Below, piece after piece: positions 10,020-20,205 of a stretch of 25,786 nucleotides of DNA. A model generated the notes under the pieces. It was not told the DNA's origin. It made no database searches and worked only from the letters and a program-made list of their open reading frames with translations. The DNA comes from Chara braunii (lineage: Eukaryota > Streptophyta > Charophyceae > Charales > Characeae): assembly GCA_003427395.1 (NCBI GenBank), contig BFEA01000286.1, positions 1,826,409-1,852,194 on the forward strand, read 5' to 3'. How positions within the stretch are numbered: the first letter of the stretch is position 1; every line of letters starts with the position of its first letter. The translations under genes and the position numbers were made by a program.

Positions 10020-11866
10020 CTGACCTTAAGTGCGATGATCGGCAGCTCTCTGCTCTTTCTGTCTCTACTCCCATTATCCATCTTACTTTCCTTGATGAGT
10101 ATTCCCGTGCTTACCCCAAGTGCTATGAGTTCCAGTCCATCTACGCTGACTTACACGATGTCAAGACCATCCCTAACTTCCAGCTCGACCCCTCTGGACT
10201 CTTGTACTGGCTTAGACTCAATCATCCTCGTACTCCTCGTTTATGTGTGCCTTCTACAAGCCAGCTCCGCGTTTGGGTAGTCGCTGATAGTCATGATCAG
10301 CGTGTCGCTGGGCATTTCGGTGTCTACAAGACTCTTGAACGCCTCTACCGCCATTACTATTGGAGGCACTGTCGCACCTTCGCAAAGGAGTATGTCCGCA
10401 CATGCAAGATCTGCCACGAGGCCAATATTATCGATCATCCCTCCTACGGTCTTCTTCAGCCCTTACCCATTCCCACTCAGCGTTGGACTTCTGTCTCTAT
10501 GGGCTTCATCGGTCCTCTTCGCCCCCCTCCCCCACGAGGCCACGACGCCATCTTCGTTGTTGTTTATCGGTTGACTAAGCATGCTCACTTCCTCCCTTGC
10601 AAGTATGCTAGCTCAGCTAAAGACATCGCCTCACTCTGTTTCAACCGCATCGCCATTCATCACGGTCTTCATACTAGTATTGTCTCAGACTGTGACCCCC
10701 GCTTCACTTCCCACTTCTGGCATGGACTCCACGAGATCTACGGCTCTGAGCTTCGCTTCTCCTCTTCTTACCATCCCCAGTCAGACGGACAGACCGAGGT
10801 CGCCAACAGAACTCTTGGGAATATTCTCAAGAAGTTTGTTGAGAATGACTCTGATTGGGACCTTCATCTCGCCCATGCCAAGATTGCTTATAACCATGTT
10901 ATTTCACCAGCCACCGACATGTCTCCTTACTACTGTGACTTGGGATATCACCCTCGTGTCCCATCTGATCTCCTCTGTCCATCTCAAATCCATCCTGACA
11001 CTAAATGCCCCGCCCTTGATAATTGGGTTAAGGAGATGGATGAGATTCTCAACAACGCTCGCAAGAGCATTGCTGACTCCCAGACTTGCATGGCTACTAA
11101 CGCCAACCATTCTTACATCGATCACCCCTTCAAAGTTGGTGACGGAGTCCTTGTCGACACACGTCACTTCCAGCCCGAGGCCGACATGCTTCGGAAATTC
11201 AGACGTCGATATATCGGTCCATGCACTATTCTTTCACCCGCCGGACCTAATCATGGCTGTCTGGTGAGCTTCAAATTGAAGCTCCCTGATTCCATATATC
11301 ACGCTAACCTACATGATGTGCTTCATGTATCTCTATTGCGCCCCTTCAGACGGTTTCCCCCTCAGTTCCACGATCGACCTTACCCTCGTCCCTCTCCCAT
11401 CATCATTGAGGGTCACAAGGAGTTTGTCGTCTTTGAAATCGCGTCCCGGCGTATGACTGATGGTGACCCTCCCCGCCTCGAGTATCTCGTTCGATGGAAG
11501 GGTTACCCTGGCGAGGAGTCTACTTGGGAGCCTCTCGGGCACCTGAAGCATGCTATGACTTCCGTGCGTGCTTACGATCGTGCTCATCCTTTCCCTTCAT
11601 CATCCTCCCCTCCTACTTCTCGTCCTTCTACTGACCCATCTACTTCAACGACCACTAACATTCCTCCTCCTTCATCGATGGGTCCTCCCGCTCCACCAGT
11701 ACCTGCATCAGGTCCTCCTTCCCCCGTGGATGTGGCGCCGCCTGTTGTTGCAGTTGATTTCTCTCGCCCTCAGCGTACCCATCGACTTCCTTCTCGCTAT
11801 CGTGACTGGTCTACACCCCCCTATAGGCTCTCTATCTTTTACCATTCTTGGACACTTACGCAATAG
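10020..11866 (+). pseudogene. Integrase with C-terminal chromodomain of gypsy B
   Basis: Open without a stop to TAG at 11864-11866. The HHCC zinc site (AGHFGVYKT, later CKICHEANI) lies at about 10300-10425. The catalytic core keeps D at 10688-10690 and E at 10796-10798, 35 residues apart. The first catalytic Asp, expected in a VSMDF-type strand, is Gly (GGC at 10502-10504), so catalysis should be lost. The chromodomain at about 11420-11580 is canonical (EFVVFEI, YLVRWKGYPGEESTWEP). It is the histone-methyl-lysine reader that directs chromoviruses to heterochromatin. A Ser/Pro/Thr-rich tail of about 90 residues follows. It is called a pseudogene because of the catalytic substitution and the broken upstream frames, although this segment alone is open. 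Confidence 0.85.
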
Positions 11867-11880
11867 CTCCCGGTTTCGAC

Positions 11881-11919
11881 TTCTACATTTGGCTTCTACA
11901 TTCGGCTTCTACATTTGAC
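11881..11919 (+). repeat. Three tandem 13-bp repeats after gypsy B stop
   Basis: Three copies of a 13-base unit, TTCTACATTTGGC and two variants with one change each, start 15 bases after the integrase stop. They lie in the presumed 3' UTR of element B. Confidence 0.8.
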
Positions 11920-13023
11920 TTTCGACCTCAGTGCTTCTCTTCAGTAGCAGAGTACCTGTTGCAGTGTTTCGGACTTCGATCCGGTTTCTGCGCTACTCCT
12001 ACTTCATCTTGGCTACTTTGACTCGACTTCAGTCTGGAGACTCACCAGTTGGACTACTATACTTTTTCGGCCACAGAGTTCCTACCATTCCCATCTATCC
12101 ACCCCCCTCGAGTTTACCCCCAGTCGCATGATGACCCCTATTTTCCCTGTCCATGTGGGTGTGTTCGTCTGCCGCCCTTCTGCCTTACCCTATGCTGCGT
12201 GCCCTCCTTCGGAGTGTATGTTTTCTTTGCTCGCAGCCCTTGGCCATATGTCTATGCCGGCATAGCCCCCCCAATCCTTCCAGGCTCGCTTGTGTGCTCC
12301 CTTGTGTGAGTGCCCCTTTTTCCTTTCAGCCGACGGTGCCCGTTTGATGGTGTCCATTGAGCCTGGTGTCGTGCTGTTATTCTCCCACTGAGCTTGATGA
12401 TGTTTCATATGGTTGTGTGGGTACCCCCTTGGAGTTCACTCTGAGAGCTGTACTTGTCGCCCTCCCACTCATCCCTACCTTTCCCATGCGACTGAGCTCC
12501 TTGTCTTCTATTCAGCTATTGTGCACTTGTACAGGGCACGTGAGGCTGTGCCAAATTCTTTTTCGGTATGGATATTGATGTAGTTACTATTTAGGCTTTA
12601 GGGCTCATGTGTTGACTTATGGGGTCGACTCAAACCAGACATTGTTGTATAGATTAGGCTTGAGGCTTAGTCTGCATTGCATCTCTTTTTCTGCACGGAG
12701 CTTGCTCCGCATTTAGGATTGTTTGTTGGCCGCTCCTTTGGGTTTCCGCTATTTCAGCGGATAGCGTGTTGATGTATCGTTTGATCCATTTACGGGTCCG
12801 AGGATCATGTAGCGGTACCCTTCGGCCTGACAGTGAGGCCGGACCTGTTTCAGCCCGTCGGCCTGACCCCGGTTCGGTACCGGGTTACTCCGGCCTGGAC
12901 CAAGGCCGATATATCTCTCCGGCCTAGGCACGGGCCGGGTTGGTCACTCATTCAGTGGTTCACTCGTTCATTGAGCCGGACTGGACCTTCACTCGGCTGC
13001 TGCTTCTCGTGTGTGTCCATCTC
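11920..13023. other. Non-coding stretch, possible 3' UTR/LTR of gypsy B
   Basis: No protein-like frame is convincing here. The first 700 bases are pyrimidine-rich. From about 12800 to 12960 the word CGGCCT recurs at least four times, together with GGTACC words, a composition seen in many LTRs. No copy of this sequence exists 5' of element B in the window, so an LTR assignment cannot be confirmed internally. Confidence 0.4.

Positions 13024-13081
<58 letters not shown>
13024..13081. repeat. (CT)n(AC)n compound microsatellite
   Basis: About 15 bases of CT repeat run directly into about 43 bases of AC repeat. Confidence 0.95.
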
Positions 13082-13083
<2 letters not shown>

Positions 13084-13336
13084 ATCTCCACACGTGCCAC
13101 CTACACGTGCGTCACACCCAGGTAGGCTGGCAACCCTAACCACTTCCCCACGAGGGTGAGGAGCCTTTCCTCCAGGAGAGATCGGTCTCTAGCTCAGCAA
13201 CAGGCAGATGAAGTGCGACTGCTGACTCGAATGACAAGATGACAACAAGGTCTCCAAGAAAATACGTGGGAAGGTACCATTCACAACAAAATTCAAATTG
13301 CATAAACGACAGGGTCAGGGCAAAGAAGCACTTCAC

Positions 13337-13419
13337 TGTTTGAACGTTCCGTCGATGAAGCTCCTCGATCATACGTGAGTACTCCTCTTGGTCCTTGCCG
13401 TGGCCCTTCTTCTTCGGTC
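13337..13419 (-). CDS. Candidate internal exon of an unidentified host gene
   Basis: On the - strand an 83-base segment follows a TTCAG acceptor (AG at 13420-13421) and is followed by a GTGAAG donor (GT at 13335-13336). It reads PKKKGHGKDQEEYSRMIEEL and continues HRRNVQT, a basic then charged helical segment with protein-like composition, unlike the low-complexity shadows nearby. I do not recognise the family. Flanking exons were not found, so it may be an exon remnant or a chance open stretch. Confidence 0.3.
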
Positions 13420-14333
13420 CTGAACATGCAGTCAACCCTAATTTCTTTATTGTATTTGTCCCCGCCGGCCTTTTCATTGCCAGCGTTTCAACTCCAAGCA
13501 GATGCAGCGGGAATCAGCTCCCATGCCACTGAAATGGCCAAGTACTCGTCAAGCTCATCCTCGCATACATCAATGAACATTCACATGAGAGTTCACACGT
13601 GAGAAGCCAAATCGAGATACAATCGACACTTGAAGACGCCGTCTCCAATATTATTATCAATATACAAGAATGTTTGTCTCCAGCGACGCTGCCGCACACA
13701 CACCCACAACGGATCCCAACCAGGTGGCGGCTATGGCTTTTCTCCCTTCCCTACCTCTATCTCTGTTACCTGCCCAGTTGGGCAATGTACGTATAGCCAA
13801 GGATCTGCAATGTGATAAAAAGGACTGAATGGACAATTCGGTGTTAGTGGAATCCCAACAAGCAATGTACATCCTGATACATACAAAATGGCACCTTGTA
13901 GCGCAGTGGAAGACTTAGATACAAGTCCTGACCTGACCGGGACTGACCTCTCTCACGTAGTACAAGACAGCGCAGCGGAATGCTAGAATACCAATGACTA
14001 GCCCAATCAATGTCGCAATGCAGACCTAACATACATCATCCTCATCACAAGGTGTGAAGGGGGCCTGGCGCTACACACAGGAAGAATGCGCCAGGTCCAG
14101 ACCATACACAGACGAAGAGGAGGGGATCAGACAAAGAAGAGGGGGAAGATGGGAATGTCATCAACACCAAGTCTTNGGTACAAGTCCCAGATAATCCTTN
14201 GTCAAATATCTGAAGCCCAATGTCGAGTCTGGATCCAAATGTCACCAATCCCTCTCTCTCATAGTCTGCTGATGCAGTGAAGTCGGGTAGCGAGAGGGTG
14301 AGGGGGAGATGGTGGACTGAGAAGAGGAAGAAG

Positions 14334-14337
<4 letters not shown>
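13420..14337. other. No recognisable gene
   Basis: I see no protein domain, tRNA or clear repeat here, apart from a CA-rich patch followed by GGCGGCTATGGC near 13690-13740 that recalls the LTR-like family at 23303-25338. Single unresolved bases lie at 14176 and 14200. Confidence 0.5.
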
Positions 14338-14380
<43 letters not shown>

Positions 14381-15248
14381 NNNNNNNNNNNNNNNNNNNN
14401 NNNNNNNNNNNNNNNNNNNNNNNNNNNNNNNNNNNNNNNNNNNNNNNNNNNNNNNNNNNNNNNNNNNNNNNNNNNNNNNNNNNNNNNNNNNNNNNNNNNN
14501 NNNNNNNNNNNNNNNNNNNNNNNNNNNNNNNNNNNNNNNNNNNNNNNNNNNNNNNNNNNNNNNNNNNNNNNNNNNNNNNNNNNNNNNNNNNNNNNNNNNN
14601 NNNNNNNNNNNNNNNNNNNNNNNNNNNNNNNNNNNNNNNNNNNNNNNNNNNNNNNNNNNNNNNNNNNNNNNNNNNNNNNNNNNNNNNNNNNNNNNNNNNN
14701 NNNNNNNNNNNNNNNNNNNNNNNNNNNNNNNNNNNNNNNNNNNNNNNNNNNNNNNNNNNNNNNNNNNNNNNNNNNNNNNNNNNNNNNNNNNNNNNNNNNN
14801 NNNNNNNNNNNNNNNNNNNNNNNNNNNNNNNNNNNNNNNNNNNNNNNNNNNNNNNNNNNNNNNNNNNNNNNNNNNNNNNNNNNNNNNNNNNNNNNNNNNN
14901 NNNNNNNNNNNNNNNNNNNNNNNNNNNNNNNNNNNNNNNNNNNNNNNNNNNNNNNNNNNNNNNNNNNNNNNNNNNNNNNNNNNNNNNNNNNNNNNNNNNN
15001 NNNNNNNNNNNNNNNNNNNNNNNNNNNNNNNNNNNNNNNNNNNNNNNNNNNNNNNNNNNNNNNNNNNNNNNNNNNNNNNNNNNNNNNNNNNNNNNNNNNN
15101 NNNNNNNNNNNNNNNNNNNNNNNNNNNNNNNNNNNNNNNNNNNNNNNNNNNNNNNNNNNNNNNNNNNNNNNNNNNNNNNNNNNNNNNNNNNNNNNNNNNN
15201 NNNNNNNNNNNNNNNNNNNNNNNNNNNNNNNNNNNNNNNNNNNNNNNN

Positions 15249-15292
<44 letters not shown>
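14338..15292. repeat. (CT)n / (AC)n microsatellite with 868-base assembly gap
   Basis: A CT repeat (about 14339-14380) runs into N at 14381-15248. The other edge resumes with CT (15249-15268) and then AC (to about 15292). The gap is therefore flanked by the same simple repeat on both sides. Its true length is unknown, and any open frame running through it is meaningless. Confidence 0.95.
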
Positions 15293-15445
15293 TAGCTTAC
15301 ACCTTGGCGGCTATGGCCGCCGTCCTCCTGCTCTATCTCTAGCCTAGCTATGGAGTATCACCCAAGCGCCCTCTTTTTCTTCAGGTGCGCAGTGCCCAAG
15401 TTGCCACAAGCAGCAGCAGCGCTTCCGTATCTCACAACTGAACTA
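15269..15445 (-). repeat. Possible degraded fragment of the LTR-like family
   Basis: The order of features matches LTR-like copy 2 (24498-25338) read on the same strand. A CA-rich stretch is followed by GGCTATGGCCGCCGTC with CTCCT and CTAGCTATGG words. A segment with CACAAG, several CAG and CGCTTCCG then parallels CACAAG, CAGCAG and CACTTCGG in copy 2. Similarity is patchy and was judged by eye. If right, the AC microsatellite here grew from the CA-rich part of the element. Confidence 0.4.
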
Positions 15446-15777
15446 GTGATGAGCCGCTGCACTGTAGCAGCTAAATATCGGACTTGGCTTCGGTTGGCTT
15501 GGCTTGGCCTGGCCTGCTTCAGACCTGTACCGGTCGACCGCAGCCTGTCTGCTGCAAACATTTTGTTGGTCTGGTAGCTTCCGGACTTTCCTGGATGCTT
15601 CTGGACTTTTCTTGTCGGGTATCAGACGGACTCCTACCGATCTACGACACTTTGGTACCGACACCTACGGGCCTACGACACTTCGGCCTCTACACCCTAC
15701 AGCCTACCCTACAGGATGGCCCTGGGACTTGGGAATTGTCGGGGACTGGGTGTCTGCAGTGTCAATCCTTTCACCAA
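15446..15777. other. No recognisable gene
   Basis: The stretch contains GGCTT/GGCCT pentamer-like runs (about 15485-15520) and an 11-base direct repeat CTACGACACTT (two copies, about 15643 and 15673). Nothing coding is supportable. Confidence 0.5.
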
Positions 15778-15864
15778 CCCGAATAGAATGCCTGGTCATT
15801 ATAGCCGTACTTGGGACAACTTCCAGTACAGATGCAGCCATAATGACCGGGCATTCTATTCGGG
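15778..15864. repeat. 28-bp inverted repeat (foldback) with 31-base loop
   Basis: Arms 15778-15805 and 15837-15864 are reverse complements with 26 of 28 identities. In + strand RNA one of the two differences is a G-U pair, so a strong hairpin is expected. The left arm starts CCCGAATAGAATGC. No flanking target-site duplication was recognised. It could be a small foldback transposon remnant or a hairpin RNA precursor; the sequence alone does not decide. Confidence 0.75.
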
Positions 15865-16117
15865 TGAAGATGGTAGGCCGTGAGGTATGTCCGAAATAAG
15901 CTGGTGGCAGAAGGGTACACGCTAGTACCCAAACATGCCAAAAATAACTAAAAAAATTGTATGGCACCCTGCAAGAGGTCCAGGGATCGAGCGCTCGCCG
16001 TATTCGTTAAACAAAATCAATCGAAGGGCTAGCAACAATGTTCATGAGAGACCAAGTCATGCACATTCTGCAAGTTCGATCATCAATCAAATTATGGTCA
16101 CTTGCCACAAGTTGCCA

Positions 16118-16195
16118 GTGGAATAGGAACCGGACTGACTCTCCCCAGAATGGATAAGGAGCCAGAACCATAAGTCTTTTTTTTTTTTTTTTTTT
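16118..16195 (+). mobile_element. Short LINE 3'-end fragment with T tail
   Basis: The 57 bases at 16118-16174 match the 3' end of the LINE at 22529-22585 with 51 identities and no gap. Here they are followed by TC and 19 T (16177-16195); in the LINE the match is followed 16 bases later by the A-rich tail. This looks like a severely 5'-truncated LINE copy of the same or a sister family. Target-site duplications were not found. Confidence 0.65.
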
Positions 16196-16473
16196 AAGAT
16201 CAACTGGCTCTAGATGCATCTCACGAGTATGGTCAAACGCAGAAAGCTAGTTCAGGATAAATCTATGCCCATACACTGCTCAGGCCAAAGCTATCCCCAC
16301 ATCCATCTGGCTTTGTGTGTTGCATCTGTTCACAAAAACAGTTCAATACATTAAGGAAGTCCTAGCGTGTGTATACCTCAGAAACATGTCACGTTACACA
16401 GAGGTAAGCCCAGAGTTAGAATGCTGGTATGCTATAATTCACACAACCATTCATCAAGTAAGACCCTAAATAT
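16196..16473. other. No recognisable gene
   Basis: AT-moderate non-coding DNA. It lies downstream of the stop of the - strand candidate exon at 16474, so it could include that gene's 3' UTR. I see no strong motif. Confidence 0.4.
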
Positions 16474-16640
16474 CTAACGAGCATTCTCCAGGCTAGAAGA
16501 TAATGGAAACTCCTCGATATGATGATCCCTCTTGATGAGGATGTACTTGGGCAGCATCAGTTGCACATAGTGCCTCAATATCATCAGGTTCTCATGAAAG
16601 TCGTAATTGTAATACTGGCTTTGGACCTGAGAGCGCCCCT
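16474..16640 (-). CDS. Candidate terminal exon of an unidentified host gene
   Basis: On the - strand an open segment of about 55 codons ends at TAG (16474-16476). It reads SQYYNYDFHENLMILRHYVQ, then LMLPKYILIKRDHH, and ends in SSLENAR. This is well-mixed globular-protein sequence, unlike the surrounding low-complexity DNA. An in-frame TAG lies upstream, and two AG acceptors fit between it and the segment: CTAGCAG (exon starts at 16640) or CTCTCAG (starts at 16626). I do not recognise the family. It is on the opposite strand to the 5-oxoprolinase-like exon, so it would belong to a different gene. Confidence 0.5.
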
Positions 16641-17230
<590 letters not shown>

Positions 17231-17378
17231 GCTGTTCGAATAACGAATGCAAGTTTGGCAATTGTTTGGAACGTTGTTGAGTACACGATGACAACCATTG
17301 AGATACTGAAGGAAATGAGCGAGGGGAAAAATGACATGCTCGTCACTTTGTGGTCTGGATAAAACTGAATGTGCGCAG

Positions 17379-17510
17379 GAAGAAGCCATTAGTGCATTGC
17401 TCCTGTCTCCGCACTATGAGAAAGACAGTGAATGTCCTGTGGGAACCAAATCACGTGTCATTCCTGGCACAAGGAAGATTGAGGACAACATCTCTGACCT
17501 AAGAGCTCAG
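17379..17510 (+). CDS. Probable internal exon of 5-oxoprolinase
   Basis: A 132-base, phase-0 segment is flanked by a GTGCGCAG acceptor (AG at 17377-17378) and a CAG/GTATGG donor (GT at 17511-17512). It encodes 44 residues, starting EEAISALLLSP and ending IPGTRKIEDNISDLRAQ. The G-T-R-K/R-x-x-D-N-x-S-D-L-x-A-Q motif is characteristic of the hydantoinase-B-like half of ATP-dependent 5-oxoprolinase. That cytosolic enzyme of the glutathione cycle opens 5-oxoproline to glutamate. The next exon would begin with the VAAN-type segment, and I could not find it in the window. The LINE at 17756 lies 245 bases downstream, in the presumed intron. Either the intron is very long or this is a gene fragment. 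Confidence 0.65.
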
Positions 17511-17739
17511 GTATGGCACCTCTTTGAAATGATGTTCCATCAATTTCTACAAACTTCCAAGTTTCAACCACTTTGCTATCAGAAGTTTTACGGTACTATA
17601 TTTTGCTCCATCCTAGAGCTGTGAGAGCGTCCTGCATTTCTCATAGCTCGATGGATGTATTTCACTGTGACTGTCTGACACCTTTCTTCAACATTACATG
17701 GCTTGCACGTATTATGGAAACCACGTTTAAGTCACCTTC

Positions 17740-17755
17740 AGAATTGCATACACAC
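17740..17755 (+). repeat. Left target-site duplication of the LINE
   Basis: AGAATTGCATACACAC occurs here and again, identically, at 22611-22626 directly after the A-rich tail of the LINE. The first A could instead belong to the tail, giving 15 bp. Confidence 0.9.
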
Positions 17756-17757
17756 TT

Positions 17758-18540
17758 TTGATCTTTAAATCCTCTCGTATCTACACGGCAAGAAGAATCC
17801 TAGACAAAAAAGCTGACCCTAGTGATGGAAGATGGTGCATCATGCACTTCCAATGGGAAGAGGAAGAGGAAGAGTTTGTATTGATTAACGTCCACGCCCC
17901 AAATGATTCATCTGAGAGGACCGCCTTCATCGCCAATCTAAGCAGATTGATTCCCCCACTCTCAAATTGTATTGTAGCTGGAGATTGGAACGCCACAATA
18001 GACCCTTCCACAGATCGGATATTAAGGTCGTCTAGTTCACCCAACTCACAAGAGGCGATTCCAATCTAGAAATTGATGCTAGATCACAGCCTGGTAGAAC
18101 CACACAGAACCCTGCACCCGTCCATGAGGACATTTACACTAATTAAGAAGAATCACGTTCATCACACTGCCTTCTCAATCATAGGTTACTTCTTAGTATC
18201 AGAGACGATGATGGGAGCCGTCAAAGGTGCTGAAGTTCTGCCTCTTGCACCTTACTCGTGCCTAGATCACAAGTCGATCGAGCTCGTAATCAGCTTTGAA
18301 CATTTTGTAAAAAAAGGGGCCAGTTTTTACAAACTTAACAACTCTCTCCTATTGAGCCAGATTTTTCAGGACGGGGTATGGGATTGCTGGCAAAACCAGA
18401 AAGCCACACGCTTGCCCACTTACGATCGATGGAAATGGTTCCAAGAGAGCTACTCCGTTCTTTCCCAATCAGTGGCAAAAATCTCAAGGAGGCTAGCAAC
18501 CATGAGAAAACAAGGAGACAGACGTTGGAATCGGCCCTAA
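17758..18540 (+). pseudogene. LINE endonuclease (C-terminal half) and linker
   Basis: Endonuclease/exonuclease/phosphatase-fold domain that nicks target DNA. Present are VLINVHAPN, the G-D-W-N motif at 17980-17991 (catalytic Asp and Asn) and the D-H pair at 18265-18270 in CLDHKSIEL (catalytic His). The N-terminal half with its metal-binding Glu is missing because the element begins here. A TAG at 18067-18069 interrupts the frame, which then continues to 18538-18540. From about 18515 the real sequence continues in another frame. Confidence 0.8.
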
Positions 18541-20205
18541 AGATTGTTGAGACCAACCTAATTAGCAATCTATCGTCTTCACTATACTTAGAAGTCCTTG
18601 AGAAAGCACGTGAGGAACTAGCGCGGTGGAGATGGTGGAACCTAAAAGGACTCAAAATAAGAGCCAGAATGAATGAATACGAACTCAGCGAATCAATATC
18701 GAAACATTTTTTTGCCCGCATCAACGCCAACTTAAGGGTGAGTACTATAGAAAGCCTTAGAACTCTCACAACCCCGGAAGAGAGTATCATACAGCGAAGA
18801 AACGGAAGCAATAGCTAAGGATTTTTACCAAAAGCTCTACCAATCCAAAACCCGGGTGCCTACCCCTCTCGGCACAAGGGAAGCAAGACAAAGGATGTTA
18901 CAATACTTGGAACAGACGATGACAACCGAGCAAGCGGAAGCACTAGACGAACCACTCACTTCGGAAGAAGTATATCAGGCTCTCAAGAGTATAACAATAA
19001 TAAGTCACCGAGGATTGATGGGTTAACGAAAGAATTCTGGGAGAATTTTTGGCCACTCTTGGGTGGCGACTTGCTAAGCTTCTACGATAATAGTTGGGCC
19101 AAAGGGGGTATGGGTAATCTTCTAAGTAGTAGCGTAGTCACTCTGCTGTACAAGAAGGGAGAAAAAAAGGGCATCAGGAACTACAGACCTATTTGGCTTC
19201 TCACGCTTCCTTACAAGATCTTGGCAAAAACCCTATCTGCTAGAATCATGAAATTAATAGATAAGTGTTTCCATATCGACCAGACAAGTTTCATCCCGGG
19301 GAGGTACATACTGGACAACGTATTGACTCTAAGTGAAGCAGCTAATAAGTCAAAGAAAAGAGGATAAACACAGCCATCCTTTTTTTCGACTTTGAAAAGG
19401 CGTACGATCAAGTTAACTGGTCTTTCCTTTATGCAAGCATGAAGAAGATGGGAGTGGGACCAAATATTAGGAAATGGGTACGTATCCTGTACAACGATGC
19501 TACAGGCTGTGTTCAGGTAAATGGCTTGTTGTCTGAAAGCTATCCAATCTCCAGGTCAGTACGTCAAGGTGATCCGTTAGCCCCATCTATCTTCCTGTTC
19601 GTAATGGAAGCGACCGCGTCTTTCCTACGCAAGGACCCGTCCATTCACAGACTCCAAGAGGTCAATGTGGGCTCAACTCACCATATGAACTTCCCGACAA
19701 TATTAATGTTCGCATATGACCTCACTGTCCTGATTAGAGCTTCAGACTCCTCATTCAGAACATTGGCGAGAGCCATGGAAACTTTCAGACTGGCCTCAGA
19801 GACGAGGGTTAATTGGAAAAAGACGGTAGGGTGGTGGCTATCAGACGAGAACCTCCCTTCTATGCAAGGGCCGGAAGCGGCCATGACTTGGGAAGCACCG
19901 GACACTCCAACTCGCCACCTCGGCATCCTCATGACGATGGAGGGTCTGGCACCTCAAATGGCACAAAATGTCCTGGCAAAGCAAATTAATAAACTAGGGA
20001 GATGGGGAAACACTTTTACCTCACTAATTGGTCGGGCCCTAGTTCTTAACATATCAGTGTTCTCTATGATGTGGTATATAGCCTCAATCTGGACAATTCC
20101 GGATAGCTCGATAAAAGAACTTAACCGTAGAGCAAGGTCCTATCTATGGATGGGTAATCCTAACAAAGAGGGTTGCATCCCTAAGATTGCCTGGCAGTAT
20201 ATCAC
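18515..20205 (+). pseudogene. LINE reverse transcriptase, frameshifted
   Basis: The helical linker reads in one frame to about 18785. A second frame carries EETEAIAKDFYQKLYQS to about 18990, and a third reads IDGLTKEFW, NYRPIWLL (fingers) and QTSFIPGR to TAA 19365-19367. Motif A (FFDFEKAYD, at about 19385-19408), motif B (SRSVRQGDPLAPSIFLF) and motif C read in a fourth stretch that stays open past 20205. Motif C is F-A-Y-D at 19709-19720 where LINE enzymes have F-A-D-D. The first catalytic Asp is replaced by Tyr (TAT, one base from GAT). The thumb region (LGILMTMEGL, MMWYIASIW) follows. Confidence 0.88.

Larger units (their letters stand above)
6118..11866 (+). mobile_element. Ty3/gypsy chromovirus B, degenerate
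   Basis: This is a second LTR retrotransposon in the same orientation, clearly a different family from element A in protein sequence and codon use (more C-rich, many Ser/Pro codons). Order: gag, protease, RT, RNase H, integrase, chromodomain. A primer-binding site and paired LTRs are not detectable. About 1.1 kb of non-coding sequence after 11866 may contain its 3' UTR or LTR. It has fewer breaks than A: one stop in gag, a degraded gag-pol junction, a frameshift at about 9150 and a scrambled segment at 9560-9757. The integrase-chromodomain part is one open frame of 686 residues. Confidence 0.85.

Noticed and set aside
14045-15347. Long open frames through the N block on both strands
   Set aside because: They consist of unknown bases flanked by simple repeats and have no protein meaning.
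17231-17378. Upstream extension of the 5-oxoprolinase-like exon (a Met-Thr-Thr-Ile-Glu open stretch)
   Set aside because: It is in a different frame and an AG acceptor at 17377-17378 fits the family boundary better; the open stretch may be chance.
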